Positions 50,317 through 62,800 are shown, counted from the stretch's first letter. The stretch: 64,000 nucleotides of DNA from Lichenostomus cassidix (GCA_008360975.2 CM039182.1:27562324-27626323); one strand, 5' to 3'. The notes: generated by a model from the letters alone, not told the origin. Numbers and translations are program-made.

Positions 50317-51150
50317 TGCTTAGTAAGGCTGGTATCTTTCAGTACTGTGCTCAACTGAAAACATATTTTCTCTCTCTGAACCCATGTGTCTCCTGTTCAA
50401 TGCAAAATCCAGACATATATTTCTGTCACCAATTTGCAAATGTCCAGACAGCTTAGAGAAAGCTCATAAGTACTACAAAGTCTTTCCCCCTTCTCTAGTT
50501 ACTGTGGACAAAATCAGTCATCTGTCACTTAGACCTAAAACCTGGAGATCACATTTAGCTTACACTGCTATTAGCTCACAACTTAAATCTAACTGATCCA
50601 ATTTGTATAATCTCTCTAGGATATGATTTATTTCTTCTTGAAGTGAAATATTTCTTTTTTATTATAGTCTCTAGAGATACACCTAATATGTGTTCTACCA
50701 ACTGAGACGTCTGAGACACACAGTTTATCTATTTCAGAGCACACATAGCAACAAACTTTATGACCCTCCTTTGGAGGCGGGGGGTGAACCATTTGTTTCT
50801 GATTTAAAAAAAAAAAAAGTGTCCTTCTGTACTCAATTTAGCGGTCAGAAAAGCTAACAAGCTCTGTGTTCAGACATGCTCCCAAATTCCACATGGTTCT
50901 GAAGAGGTTCACCGCTGGATGTCCATTATGTCAGGAGAACCTTATTCAAAAGGATGTTGGCTAGACCTCATGGGATCTTTTTCTTCACAGAAGTATAGCA
51001 ACAGTACAGATAGAAAGTATTAAGTACAATAACCACTAAGCTATGCAATCATTTGCATAGATCTTTTATGTGGGAGTAAAATTTGGAACTTAATGTAGGA
51101 GAAATATGGAAGCATCACTGAGGCATGCTGGCATGTCATTAAGAGGCCAA
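50317..51150. other. Unique sequence, no gene seen
   Basis: A run of 13 A at 50806-50818 follows a GGAGGCGGGGGGTG patch. No repeat body is recognised next to it. No gene is supported. Confidence 0.55.
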
Positions 51151-51192
51151 AGCTCTTAACATAGAGCTCTTAACAAGGAGCTCATAACAAGA
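51151..51192. repeat. 14-bp tandem triplication
   Basis: Three consecutive 14-bp units: AGCTCTTAACATAG (51151-51164), AGCTCTTAACAAGG (51165-51178) and AGCTCATAACAAGA (51179-51192). The last unit overlaps the first recognisable bases of the CR1 copy that follows (ATAACAAGAAAATCTTCTAC), so the expansion happened at or inside the CR1 boundary. Confidence 0.85.
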
Positions 51193-52356
51193 AAATCTTC
51201 TACAAATACATTGACAGTGAGATTAAAGAAAATGTGAGTTTGGACTGTGTCATAGGGCTGGAGATATTATGATGAAAAACATAGGAAAATCTGAGGTACT
51301 CGGTACCTTCATTGCTTCAGTCTTTAGTCTCAAGATCTCCTGCTCAGGAAGAGAGGTGCCTCACATGGTAGAAGACGGTCAGATTATTGGTCACTTAGGG
51401 AAGCTGGACAAACACAGGTCTGGGGTCAGGCCAGCTACCTGAGGTGTGCTGAGAGAAGTAGCCAGCATTGCAAGACCACACATCCTACTGACTTTGGAAG
51501 CTTGTAACAATTGTGGGAGGTCTCCATTGGATGATGAAAGGAAATGTTATGTCCATCTAAAAGGCAAGTAGGGGGATCTGGAGATCAGCGGCTGTACAGC
51601 ATCATCTCTGTACATAGGCAAATTATGGAACAAATTCTTCTAGAAGCTCTTTTCTATGGTGAGGAAAGGGAAAGGAGGAGGAACAGTTAACTAAGATTTG
51701 TCAAAGGCAGATTTTGCCCAAATAGCTTCTCGATATCTTCTATTATCAAATTACTAACTCAGAGAACATGGAGAGTGTAGTAGATATAATTTAACTTGAT
51801 TTTAGGAAGTCTTTTGCATTGTTTCCCATAGTATCCTCTCATAAAAATTGAGAGAGATGGACTGGACTGTATTATGGAGGTGGAAATCTGACTACACCAA
51901 TAGGCACAACAATCAAAGTAAATTCCAAGCAATTTCAAGGGACGTATCTCAGAGATTGATAATTGGCCCAATTATGTTGAAGACAGACTGAGGGAAATGC
52001 AATTGTTTAGCTTGGTAAGGGAAGATCTAGTTGCAGTCTTCCAGTAACTAATGGACAGTTACAGACAAGATAGAATTAGACTCTTCTCAGAGGTCCATGA
52101 TGAAAGGACAAGAAACACTGCTGCAAATCTGCTCTTAAAGAAAGAAAAATCTGCTCACTGTGGATGATCAAGCCCTGTAATAGGCTGTGGAATCTCCAGC
52201 CTTGGACATTTTCAAAACTTGTCTGGGCAAAGCTCTGAGCAACTATGAAGTCAGATTGAGTTTCTCAGAAAAAAACTTTAGGTTACTTTGAACAGGAGGT
52301 TGCATGATACTACCTCTAGAGGACCTTCACAATTGAAATTCTTTTGTGGTTCTGTG
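51180..52356 (+). mobile_element. Degenerate CR1 LINE with RT remnant, sense
   Basis: An old CR1 copy running from inside ORF2 to the 3' tail. Recognisable blocks in order are: AAATCTTCTACAAATACATT (before the RT domain), TGAGGTACTCGGTACC and TTCAGTCTTTAGT (51,290-51,330), and a zone encoding LDF-S-F...F-P/VSH-I-L near 51,800-51,840, which is the RT block DFSKAFDTVSH. Then comes GTATCTCAGAGATTGATAAT with TTGGCCCAAT (51,943-51,972), the counterpart of the GVPQGSVLGP block. Directly after this it jumps to 3'-region sequence (GACAGACTGAGGG..., GACTCTTCTCAGAGG, GTGGAATCTCCAGCCTTGG) and ends in AGAGGACCTTCAC and TTTTGTGGTTCTGTG. The YADD catalytic segment is deleted. Frames are broken throughout, so it is inactive. 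Confidence 0.86.
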
Positions 52357-55075
52357 TTTTTTCTGCATGTAGAATCCTGCATTCTTTTCTGCACAGTACC
52401 GAAGCAGCAGTGGATGGGATGCAAGGTGGCTTCAATTATCTTCTTGTGAAATGGAGGAGGTGGGGGTTTAAACCCTTCCTGTGTGGGGCTTTGAAGAAGG
52501 TAGCTTATATCAGTCCTCTCCCAGCTGTGTAAAAAGAAAAGCATGAGTCGGTCTTTAAAGAGATCTTTTGAATAGGTCCTTTTATTTCAGAAGATAATTC
52601 TAAGTTGTGGATCCAAGCAGATAAGGGTGCTCATGTTCCTCTTTCACTTTTCCTACATAGTATTTTTTGGTACCTTGCATTTTGCTTAGACAGAACATTT
52701 CTTTGGGTTTCTACTGTGAGCAAATGTCTCTCCTTGGCAGTGGATTCAGTCTAAAGTTCAGACATGAGGCTCTGCATCATGAAGGAAATAATTATTAGCT
52801 GTAGATTCAAGCCATTATGCAGTGTAATGCTGGTAGAAAGCGGGTCAAAAGTGCACAGCAGAACGTTTCTCTATAGTTTATTTTTCAGTTAGTCTGTATC
52901 TTTGTTTTTAATATAATTTTCTGGCATGGTTTAAGGCTATTTTCATATTTTAGAATTCATGATACTCACATATAAACCATCTACAAATTACTTTTGATAC
53001 AATTAATTCTACTGTTTGCTGGTTTTGGTTGCGTTAGATCCAAATGAAGACTGATCGTATTCTCCTTGCATCAATGAGTGGATTAGCTGTTTGATCTACT
53101 AATTAAAAGATAGTGGTTTCTGAAAACACTATGTTTAGTCTGAATTTGATAAATTATTTTTTTTACTTCAGTCTATTCTAGCTGTCTTAGTTTGTGGCTT
53201 AAGCTTTAGTATAACAAGCAAAATGTGCCTGTTACCTACCACAATCATGAATACATTATATAAGTGTGAAATGAACTTTTTCCCTTTGGTTTGCTGATGT
53301 GAGAGGGTAGGATAGGAAATTCTCACAGCTGGCAGACAAAGAATTACTGTAGTTGCAAAGTGGTTGGGAACACGAATGTTGATTATTTCAATGAAAGAAT
53401 TTAATTAGGCCTCCTAAGGAACAGGATATTACTGACATCACTGATTGCCAAAATGAGCAAAGTAATACAGCACTTACCATTGCAATATCACTCTCTTAAT
53501 GATGCCATTATTAGAATTTGGCTGGCATCCTGAAATGTGTACAATAGCCTGGCAATAGTATAATGATTTGGAAATCACAGATGTAAGGCAATGATGTGAA
53601 AGCCAAAGTTTTACTGAAAAGAAGTCCAGCTGAAGCATTTTTAGTGCCTCTCAGTGTCATGGATCTGTAATGGACTGACTCTTTCTTGTTACTGCAACAT
53701 ATAGGATAATTACCAAAAGAAATAAGAAAATCACTGTTTTCTTAGTCTCACTTTCAGTCTCCCCACAGGCAAGATTACATTCCTTTTTAGCTTTGCTCCT
53801 CCCTTTATTAGGAAAGTTCTTCTACCCTATAGTATCCCTGTAGACAAGATTTAACAGGTTCTCTGAGAAGTTTCTCTTTTAGTTCCAGCGCTGATGTTCC
53901 ATTAAGTCAAAGAAACAAGGGAATTCACAGGATCCTGTTGTACATCTCCTTATGGATATACAGTTTTGAAATGTGGTGGATTCACTGACCTAGATCAGTT
54001 TCTGTGCTGCTGTAAATTGCTCTGCTCATGTGATATCCCTAGGAAAGTCAGATTAGGGAAGACTCCTTTCTCACTCTAATGCACACCATTCTTCAACACA
54101 CCTCACAGACAGACTAGTAGTGGAGAGACATAGGTGATATAGCTACTTTTACCTGTGACAGACAATTTTCAGTTTCTCGCTGTAGTCGAATTGCATTCCT
54201 TCTGTAGCATTTAAGCAGTTTTAAAATTAAGTAAAATAATGAAGTAAAATCTGGCTCATATATTGTGAACTAAGTAGTGCTAGCTTTTAAATTCAGTCTG
54301 AATTTGGACAGAAAAATGTAATCCTAAGCATTTTTATTTTCAATTTGTACAAAAATACTTGTGGGGAGGATACTGAGGATTGCACTGAAAAGGAGATATT
54401 TAGATGAATGCTATACAATGGAAGAATGAGGAGGGGATATCAAATCTATATTTGGAGCTTACAAATTCTCTCCTCATACTCCTTTTCTGTCTCCTCTGCA
54501 GTAGAGATGTGGTTTGGTATGCTGGTATTTGAAACAACTGCCTTTAATAGAACCATTTATAGGGCAGATTGAATTTGGAATATTGTTTTAAGAAAAAAAT
54601 ACTTGAAATGGGATTACATTTGATATTCATGTGTAGCTAATATTAGTTCTAGTAACTAGGAAATGAGAAATGTTTTGAAAAACTTCTTATGGTATAAATA
54701 TCCCAAAATACTTTGGATTGCACTTTACATTGAATAGATCCCAATGATTCTTAAAATTTAATTTCCATCTAATAATAAATTGCTGTGAATTCTGCCCCAG
54801 CCCCTCATCGCCGAACTGTACAGTAATAGCAGCTAACAAAGCTCTTTCAGCTCTATGTGCAGCTTCTTTCAACTCCAAATTCCTTCACACATTTTCAGAT
54901 ACTGAGATTACCCAGACTTTGATTCTATTCTGACTTTTTTCTGTTTGAGCCTGCAGCCTCTATTTTAGAAACGGGGCAGAGCTGTTCCCTTCATTCATTT
55001 GCCTTATGTAGCATTTCCATTTGTGGCCAGTTGACAAGGCCTTTGCTCCCCCTCTACCCCAGTCTGAATGTGAAA
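52357..55075. other. Unique AT-rich sequence, no gene seen
   Basis: No gene or further repeat is recognised. A minus-strand 63-codon frame at 54,687-54,878 begins with an Ala/Glu-rich stretch but has no splice context. Much of the sequence is repeat-free with TAAT-type words; conservation is untested. Confidence 0.5.
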
Positions 55076-55280
55076 TGAGTCACCTATCATATAATTTAGA
55101 TTCATCTCTTCACAATATTATGGTGTACCTATAAGAAGTTCCTTGCAAAGCAGTGAAATATTCAAAGTTTGCTTTTGGACTATTTATAAACCATTTGTAA
55201 ACAATTATCCATCTGCTAGCCTTGTACAGTCACAGCAAAATTTGTCTAGTAATAAGTAATTTCCTAAACTTCATGCAAAT
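55076..55280. promoter_or_regulatory. Possible enhancer: AP-1, MEF2 and octamer motifs
   Basis: Three textbook transcription-factor words lie within about 205 bp of repeat-free DNA: TGAGTCA at 55076-55082 (AP-1), CTATTTATAA at 55180-55189 (fits the MEF2 consensus YTAWWWWTAR) and ATGCAAAT at 55273-55280 (POU/octamer). Each is expected by chance now and then in AT-rich DNA; their closeness is the only reason to record them. No gene nearby can be named as a target. Confidence 0.2.
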
Positions 55281-55880
55281 AAACCATTTTTTGCTGTCAA
55301 AAGCAGGTACACCATTCATGCTGAGATGGATATACATATATATGACAGAATTTGGGCCACAGTCTCTTTAACCTCTGAACATGCCTGGAATAATGACTAG
55401 AAATCTTCATGACTCTATTTCTTTTTCCACTGGAAGAAGTGGATAGGAATCATACCTTTTCTTAGATCTGAGAGCAGCTGATATGTTATGTCCCAGGGGA
55501 AAAGCAGACATCTGTAAGACTGTCAGCAGCCAGATTGTTTGCTGCACAGCATTGACACTGGCTGTTCCGGTGTTCGTATCCCCTCAGGTGGGGCTGATGT
55601 AGATTTCCCTTTGTCTGGCAGCTGACTGAGAGGTCTAATCAATAGTACAGCTCTCACCTATCAAATGAGTGCAATCCTGGAAACTATTTTGATAAGGAAC
55701 AAGCTCTGAAAACATCAAAGTCTTGTTTAGCTGTTGGGTTGACAGTACAGTGTTTTGCCACAAATCAGTCCAGTCTTCTTTGGGGTAGGATAAACCTTGA
55801 GGGTTTTACTAAGGCATAATTGAGTTACTATTTGATTTATAGTCCCAAAATCTGAAAACTCGAAAAGGAAGTGAAAAGGT
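55281..55880. other. Unique sequence, no gene seen
   Basis: No repeat family and no exon is recognised. Two CpG sites lie close together at about 55,567-55,577 (TTCCGGTGTTCGTATC). Confidence 0.55.
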
Positions 55881-55940
55881 GTCTTGAGCCTAATAATGTA
55901 AATAAGTTATGTCTTGAGCATAATAATGTAAAAAAGCTAT
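55881..55940. repeat. 30-bp tandem duplication
   Basis: The 30-bp unit beginning GTCTTGAGCCTAATAATGTA (55881-55910) is repeated directly at 55911-55940 with three substitutions. It is the longest clean tandem duplication in the window. It has no open frame and no relation to known satellites that I can see. Confidence 0.93.
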
Positions 55941-57599
55941 CTCTGAATATTTTTCCCCTTGAGAAAAACATACGGCCTTGAATAATGATTTACCTATTGT
56001 TGTAATTTTGTTACCAGCAAAATCTCTTGAGTGATCAGTACCATTAAATGCTTCCTTGCAAAAAACCCCCTTGCCGCAACAAGGCTGATTTTTTGTGACT
56101 GCAATTATTTCTGCTTATGCCCTAAACTGTAACTATATTTTCAGTGTTGTTATCTAGGAAAGTCATGGTAGTATCCACCTACTTCACAGGCATGGAAAGT
56201 CTGTGTAGCTGTGCTACTAAGAATAATTTTCAGTCCTCTAATCCTTAATGATTATATCAAATGCCCTTGTTGCCTCCTCAGGGTAAACCTTACCAAATAT
56301 TTATGGCACTACTGTAGCCAACAGGCCAAAAACTTGGTGCTGCCATTATGAGCATCTCTTCCTGCCATGTAAAAATCCTTATCATGTCTTCAGGTGATTC
56401 AATTTGAGCTATTCTTGTCTGGGTTCTGAGGTCTGAATCTGCTTCTAGATGGTGCTCTACTGAAGGGAAATGTACAGTAACTCTTATGTTATTGGTGTGA
56501 ATGATTGTAAGGTAAAGTGAGTTTTTTTCCCAAATGAATGAAGCTGTTTATGTTTTATCTGTAGCAAGATTTTTTTTTTTTTGGAAGATGAGTGATTTTT
56601 CTAAAGATGTGACAAAGCTTAAAATAAATAAGTCTTTATCACACGTTCTTTTCTCAGAATAATATCTCAATGACTGCATGGGGAAAAAAAAATATGATGT
56701 GAATATCATTTGATGTATTGAAGAGCTGCTGGTTTAAAGCAGCATCTCTGGAGAAATCTTGTTATATGGCAAGTTTATGACTAGATTTTTATTCAGTGAG
56801 ATTTTGAAATCTGAATGAATGAGCAGTATTGCATTTACCTGAAGGAAGGTACTTCAAGTTCATATCACTCGTGGCTCTGCTGGGGAGATATAACATGATG
56901 GTGTTACAACTGAAAGCAGGAAATTCACAAAATGACACCTGATCAGAAGTTATCAAATATAAATAACAGATCAGAACCTTCTTGTCTGTAAGGCCAGTAA
57001 TATATATATGCCTTTTATTATTACGGAATAAATTCTTCTAACCATTGCTGCTGTTTGGGTATTATCTAATAGAGCAAACCTGACTAAATAAGTAATCAGA
57101 TATAGCTCTTATTTGTTTTTCACTAATGGTAAATTATATGCAGTAATATCAACAACTTGATTTTTCTTTTGCCTTTATTTACATAATAGGTCTAGAATTA
57201 CCATTTGAGAATTTCTTTAATATTTTATTTTCTCTAGTAAAAGTATCTGAGAAAGGTTTAAAATGTGTAGGCTTGAACACAGGTCAAAATTTGAATTTTT
57301 TTAATAGTTGTACTTTGCTTGTCTCAATTGAACATACACTTTATACGTAAGCTTAATAACTCTGGGGATAATCCGTATATTCCATGCTATGGAAATTAAT
57401 TTGTAAAACCAGGAGAAGATTGAACATATTCTGTCAAGACCTAATAAATATCTTTATTTACATCAGCAGTGTGCAGGTTTTCTTCCTAAGGGCCAATTAT
57501 GTTATTTGAAAAGGTCAAAGGGCCAGAAATCAATATTCAAACTGTTTTTCTAGGCTCAATTAGATTGAATAAGTTTTTGATGAATTTTCTCCCACAGGC
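55941..57599. other. Unique AT-rich sequence, no gene seen
   Basis: A T13 run lies at 56570-56582. Around 56,062-56,085 the sequence CCTTGCCGCAACAAGG forms a small CpG-containing hairpin. No gene or element is recognised until CR1 begins near 57,600. Confidence 0.55.
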
Positions 57600-58657
57600 T
57601 GCCTTAATGCCTGTCACTGTGAAAGCAGTGCTCTTGCAGAACCACTATCCCCAGGGGAAGTTTTTGAGGTCCTGCAGACAGAAAGCAAACTACCTTCTGT
57701 TCAAAGAATTAGTCAAAAGAACATCCTGAGAAACTGCCCTCAGGGACAAGAGAGCACACCAGAGCTGGTAGATCTTTCAGGATGCTTTCCACAGAGTGCA
57801 AGAGCTCTGGATCTCCAGGGGTAAGGAATCAGGAAAGGAGGGCAAGAGACAGACATGGCTCAGTCAAGACCTGCAGGCCAAACTAAAGGACAAGAGAGAA
57901 ATGTGCAGGCAGTGGAATCAGGGACAGGCATCCTGTGAACAGTATAGGGACACAGCCTGGTTTTGTAGAAGGGGTCAGGAAGGCCAAGGCACAGATGGAG
58001 CTGAACTTGGCAAAGGATACAAAGAGTAACAAGGTCTTGTTGTCAGCCCAGTATACCAGCCCTGTACTGGGCTCTGTCAAAAGCTACATGGCCAGCAGGT
58101 TGAGGGAGGTGATTCTTCCCCTCTACTCTACTTTCATGAGACTCCACTAGCAGTGGTCCAGCTCTGGGGTCTCCAGCACAGGAAAGACATGGACTTATTG
58201 CAATGAGTCCAGCAGAGAGCAGCAGTAATTATCAGAGGGCTGGAAGATGTCTCCTTTGAAGAAGGGCTGAGAGAGTTGGGGTTGCTCAGCCAGGGGAGCA
58301 GAAGGTTCTGGGGTGACCTTATTGCAGCCTTTCAATACTTAAATGGGTCCCATAAGAAAGATTTAAACAAACTTTTTAGAAGGGCCTGCTGTGATAGGGC
58401 AAGGGGTAATGGTTTTAAGCTAATGGGGGCAGATTTAGACTGCATATAAGGAGGATTTTTTTTATGCTGAGGGTGATGAGACACTGGAATAGGTTGTCTG
58501 AAAGGGTGGTAGATGCTCTATGCCTGGAAACATTCAAGGTCAGATTGGACAGGGCTCTAAGCAACCTGATGAGATGACCCTGCTCACTGCTGAGGGATGG
58601 GGCTAGGTGACCTTAATAGGTCACTTCCAACTCAAAGCATTGCATTCTATAGTTCTA
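57600..58657 (+). mobile_element. CR1 LINE copy, RT deleted, sense
   Basis: The 5' part encodes the ORF2 linker between endonuclease and reverse transcriptase. ANYLLFKELV (57,690-57,720) is followed by FHRVQEL, SGKEGKR, WLSQDL and QWNQGQASCEQYRDTA (57,790-57,957), then in another frame VRKAKAQMELNLAKDTKSNK, so there is a frameshift near 57,960. At about 58,035-58,080 it passes straight to the 3' region: AGCTACATGGCCAGCAGG, CCCCTCTACTCTACTTTCAT, CCAGCTCTGGGGTCTCCAGC, ATCAGAGGGCTGGAAGATG, GGCTGAGAGAGTTGGGG, ACACTGGAATAGGTTGTCTG, then GGTCACTTCCAACTC and CATTCTATAGTTCTAC at the end. The whole RT domain is missing. The blocks are better kept than in the 51-kb copy. The open frames at 57,499-58,150 belong to this element and are not host genes. 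Confidence 0.94.
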
Positions 58658-59634
58658 CACTGGTTTTTTTTCCCCAGTACCTGAATTATTAATCAGAAGT
58701 TGGTGTAACTGGCAATGAATTAAATTAAGCAAAAAAATCCTCTAGTTAAGACTCTTTTGCCCATGACAGGTGTTCAGACTAAGTGCATATACCAGCTGTC
58801 CTATGGTCTGGAAGATTTACCTAAATCCGATTCAATAATCAAATGGCATTTGTGGCCTCTTGCTGATGATAATTGTGTACCAGAAGCAAAAATCAGCAGA
58901 TGGAATATTTTCAGATGCGCAAATAATTTTTTATTTTGGGAAGGATTTCAATCTGAGCCACAGTAATGCTGTGTTGGTTTTATGCTTTTTGTAAAGGAAA
59001 TATGAAGCAGATAATAAAAGCAACATAAAGCAACTTAAAAATTAGAAACTGACACAGCTGTAATTTGTAGCCTATGCAAATTGTATTCCCCTGAGACAAT
59101 CTTGTCAGAATTAAACCAGACAACTACCAAAAATGTGATAAGCAAAGAGTAAGTAAAACAGCCATGTCCATTGAGGAATGTAAGTGGCATGGAGTACAAT
59201 CACCTCTACACAGTGGATAAGCCTATCATTTTTGACAACCATTTTTGGTAACCAACTTTGTTGGTATTATCTTTTCTCCTGTGCAAAAATTTATACCAGA
59301 TCAAATCAATGGTGATATGCATGTGTTTACATGCATTCTAGCCTGCCACCCTAATCCATATTTTCCAATAAGCTAATTTTTGCTTCCCAAATTTTTGATT
59401 AGGAAATTGGAAGATATTAAATCATCTTGAAAAATATTGTTTTACCTTTGTGCATGATGATCTAGGACAAAGTTCTTTGGAGAGGAGAAATGATGAAATG
59501 TATTTAACTTATTTAAGTCATTCTACCAAAGAGCAGTAAATGAGTTAATGTTATGAAATTCCCTCTGACCCCCTGGAAAATGATGCCACAGAGATACTAT
59601 TTTTGACTCTTTCTATCTTCTCTGTTTCCCTTAG
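58658..59634. other. Unique sequence, no gene seen
   Basis: No repeat family is recognised after the CR1 tail. The 69-codon frame at 58,757-58,966 has no splice context and is not recognised. If the exon candidate at 59,635 is real, this stretch would be the intron before it. Confidence 0.5.
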
Positions 59635-59808
59635 GACTATGACAGCACTTTATGCATATAAAAGACCCAGATTTTATGCTTTACTGACAGAAACCAGCAA
59701 TGTCTTCTTGTCTATACCTCTGCTTCTACTATTGATGTATTGTTTTTCCATGCTGTGGAAGCTCATGCAGAATTCTCATGCCAGTTCAACAGACTTTGAT
59801 AAACAAGA
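59635..59808 (+). CDS. Candidate internal exon with one hydrophobic segment
   Basis: A strong acceptor precedes it: a pyrimidine-rich tract from 59,600 (CTCTTTCTATCTTCTCTGTT) ending in TCCCTTAG at 59,634. A GTAAGG donor follows at 59,809. The exon would be 174 bp, a multiple of three, so including or skipping it would keep the frame. In the frame open through both ends it encodes a basic/aromatic stretch (TALYAYKRPRFYALL), then a hydrophobic helix of about 20 residues (VFLSIPLLLLLMYCFSMLW), then a polar Ser/Asp/Lys tail (NSHASSTDFDKQ). This would suit a membrane protein. I do not recognise the family. The base before the donor is A, not the preferred G, which weakens the call. If the donor is not used, the frame stops at 59,810-59,812 and it could be a terminal exon. 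Chance is the main alternative. Confidence 0.27.
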
Positions 59809-59812
59809 GTAA

Positions 59813-62800
59813 GGTTTTCTTTTAACATCCATCATAATCCATTAACAATTGAATCCTGAATGTTATCTGTATTTGTGTACCCATTGGACATGTAGGCATG
59901 GAATTCAGAGAACAGTTATGGCTATATGCAAAGTATATATGTAAGGGACTTTTCCATGTTTCACTTCAGGGGAATGGGAGTCAAGCTCTGATTTAATCAC
60001 ACCCAACCTTACTTAAATATAAATGGTAACCAGTGGTAAATGGGTGCAAGAGATCACTGAGGTTAAAGTACTTAACACAACCAAGATCTCTGAAAAAAAG
60101 ATCAGAAATACAAAAGAAACTTACTTGTGTTCAATTGTAAATAAAATTACATATTAGAAGATGAATAGTAGCTGAGAATAGGAGCATAGTTCATAAAGTC
60201 CTTTGCATAAAAAATGGAAGAGGCTACAAGCCTGGCTCTAAGGCAGCTCCATTGTCAGGAAGAAGAATGTTTTATCCTGAGGTCTCAAACAATGTACTGA
60301 ATAAAAAATAGTCTGGAGATCTTTAGTTAGCCTGCATAGTGAAGCATTCTGTTTCTGTTTGTTTCCTAACAGTCTGCATTCTGGTGCTTAATTTGTAAGA
60401 ATAGATTTTGGAACTTTTGTTTTTTCCCCCCATGTTAAGTTACTACTCTCATCTCACCCTAAGTACTTCTGAAGGATGAATTTTATACTCCCTTGAAATT
60501 GAGTCCTGAAAGTTGGCAGCAGGAAGAAGAGCGCTTCTGTAATGCTGGACTTATTTGGAGATTCAGAGTCAAGGTCTCTGGGGTAATTATGTATGACATT
60601 TCAGATCTGAGACCAGTCTGCATTAGTAAGATCTCACTGCATCTGAGATCTGTCAGAATTCTTGTTTTGGTGGCTCTGTTCAAATTTAATCTCTAAAATC
60701 CCTCATTGATAATTAGGATTATGGGTGATTCCTGATTAAAGTTAGTAACAGTGGGGGATCAGATTGTTAAAACAATCGTGAAGTGTTATCATAACTGTTG
60801 ATCAATCATAAGAAAGGTTTAGTAATCTAAGATAATTCAAAGTACTTAGAGAGAATAAGGAGGTCTACATTTGAAAATAAATGATGATAACTCAAGGAAT
60901 TATTTCACAGAATCTTTCTTGAGGAATAAGTGATGTTTTATGTAAGAGTGTATATAGTTTTGTCTACTTGGTTTCCTTGAACTTTCACAGTCAGTTTTGG
61001 ACGTGTATGACTTAAAAAACTCATGGGAGTTGTCAGATACATGAACTTAAATGTGAAATACAAAGTGTTATTTGACTGAACTTTTCACTTGTTAGGAATG
61101 AGGGTTGAAATAAATTTTTTGTAGAAGTTTATACAGAAGTTACATGTAAAACTCTTCATTGCTGGGATATGGTCCAGCATCTGCCATAAAGGAAGAAATT
61201 GAAGGCCTTAAAGAGCTCTCTAAAAAGTTTAGGTCAGGTGTGTTCAATCCCTTGGCTTTCCTGAAATTGAGTAACAAATACTGCAGCTGTGAAGGAAAAA
61301 TTGGAAGAGTCCCTCATGACCAAAAATATTTTAATTTTATTCAGCTTACCTAGTTCCAAAAAAATAGTGTAGGTATGAATTCAGTGCTGTGCTTATCTGG
61401 CCTCCAAAAGACTCCTGTAAAATCAGGGGGAAAGTGTAGCCCCTACACTTTTCCCACTAAACTGAAAAGACAGTTGCAATGTAGCGTATGTATGAATCTC
61501 CCAGAATGTTTGTCTAAGGCCAGCCACAGACAGAGCACAGCTCTCTAGGTTTCTAAACCTGGGCCTTAATTCTGAGACCAGAATAAATATTTGTAATCCT
61601 CTCGATCTCTACTGGCTGGCTCTCAAAATGCGGGTATAAATTTTGATATGTGAGAACAGAGTTTAGTTAAAGTGGTTGAGTCTGGTGCTTTCCAGATAAT
61701 TTCTGTTTAAAATATATTGCACTGATTTTTCCTGGGGTCTTTTTATTTGTGGTGGATTGCTGTACCTGTTTTTATGATTTACTGTTCCGTATGAAGTTTT
61801 TGAGCTGATTTTTCATCATCTATATGTAAATAAATTGCACTGGCAAAGTTGGGAATTGACCTCCCAAGGCTTACCTAGAAGTCATGACCAGATGTATCCT
61901 CAGGTGAATTGACTGAATTGTTAAGATTAATGATACCACACTCTCCAGGCAGGATAGGAAGTTCACACTTTAGGAAGTACAATGCCTCATATGTTTCATG
62001 GATTCATGTAGGTGTTCATCAAGCAAAGAGGGCATCAGTGAGCAAAAAGAGCTGTCTCTTGTCTGTATATAATGATGCATTTTGCTATGTGAATGATCAA
62101 CAAAGGAATTGAATCTTGAAATATTTCCTCCATTTTTCTAAATGTTTCTTACTTTGGCATCAGGAAGTGCCTCATTTGTACCCTGTAGGCCAACGTGGCC
62201 TGACAAGGTGGTTTTGTGTCAATGGTGAGTGATTGCAGTGCTTACCATGTTATTCATGGTAACATTTTTATTAGAGTGGTGAGTTACAGAGCGTGAGCTG
62301 CAGGCTGGGATGTTTCACTGGCATGTACTAACTTAAATGAAGAAAAGAGCATTTACCAAACTACAAACCTTTGAGGAAAATTGAATCACACAAACAGATA
62401 CTCTGAAGCAAACGTTCTACTCTATTTTATGGCAGTGATTTCAGGTGATGGTCTAATTTAGGTGTTCTTCAGAATTTGCTGTGTTTTATAGCAGATATGA
62501 GCAAGGGAGATCTGAATGAAATACTACGATGGGCTCAGTGATGAAAAGGGATGAACCCTTATGAGGGGCTTTGTCTCCCTGAAACTTCTGTCGTATATTG
62601 TGAAAATATATGTGATGTTAGAGAGCACAAACATGAAAACCATGGAAGAGAGAGGGTAAGTCTCCATGGATGGAAGCATTTTTTCTTGCAACCTGTTCTG
62701 CCACTTCACCACCACCAAATGACAAAAGACAAGAGAAAGTACTATGATGTTAAGCTTAAGTGTTACATCCTGATTCTTTGCTGCCAAGAGCACTTGAGCC

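Noticed and set aside
57499..58150. Three overlapping plus-strand open frames
   Set aside because: They are the decayed ORF2 linker and 3' region of a CR1 LINE, not host genes.
61159..61353. 64-codon frame with a helical Lys/Glu/Leu start and a Cys pair
   Set aside because: It lacks a splice acceptor and a promoter, and I recognise no family.
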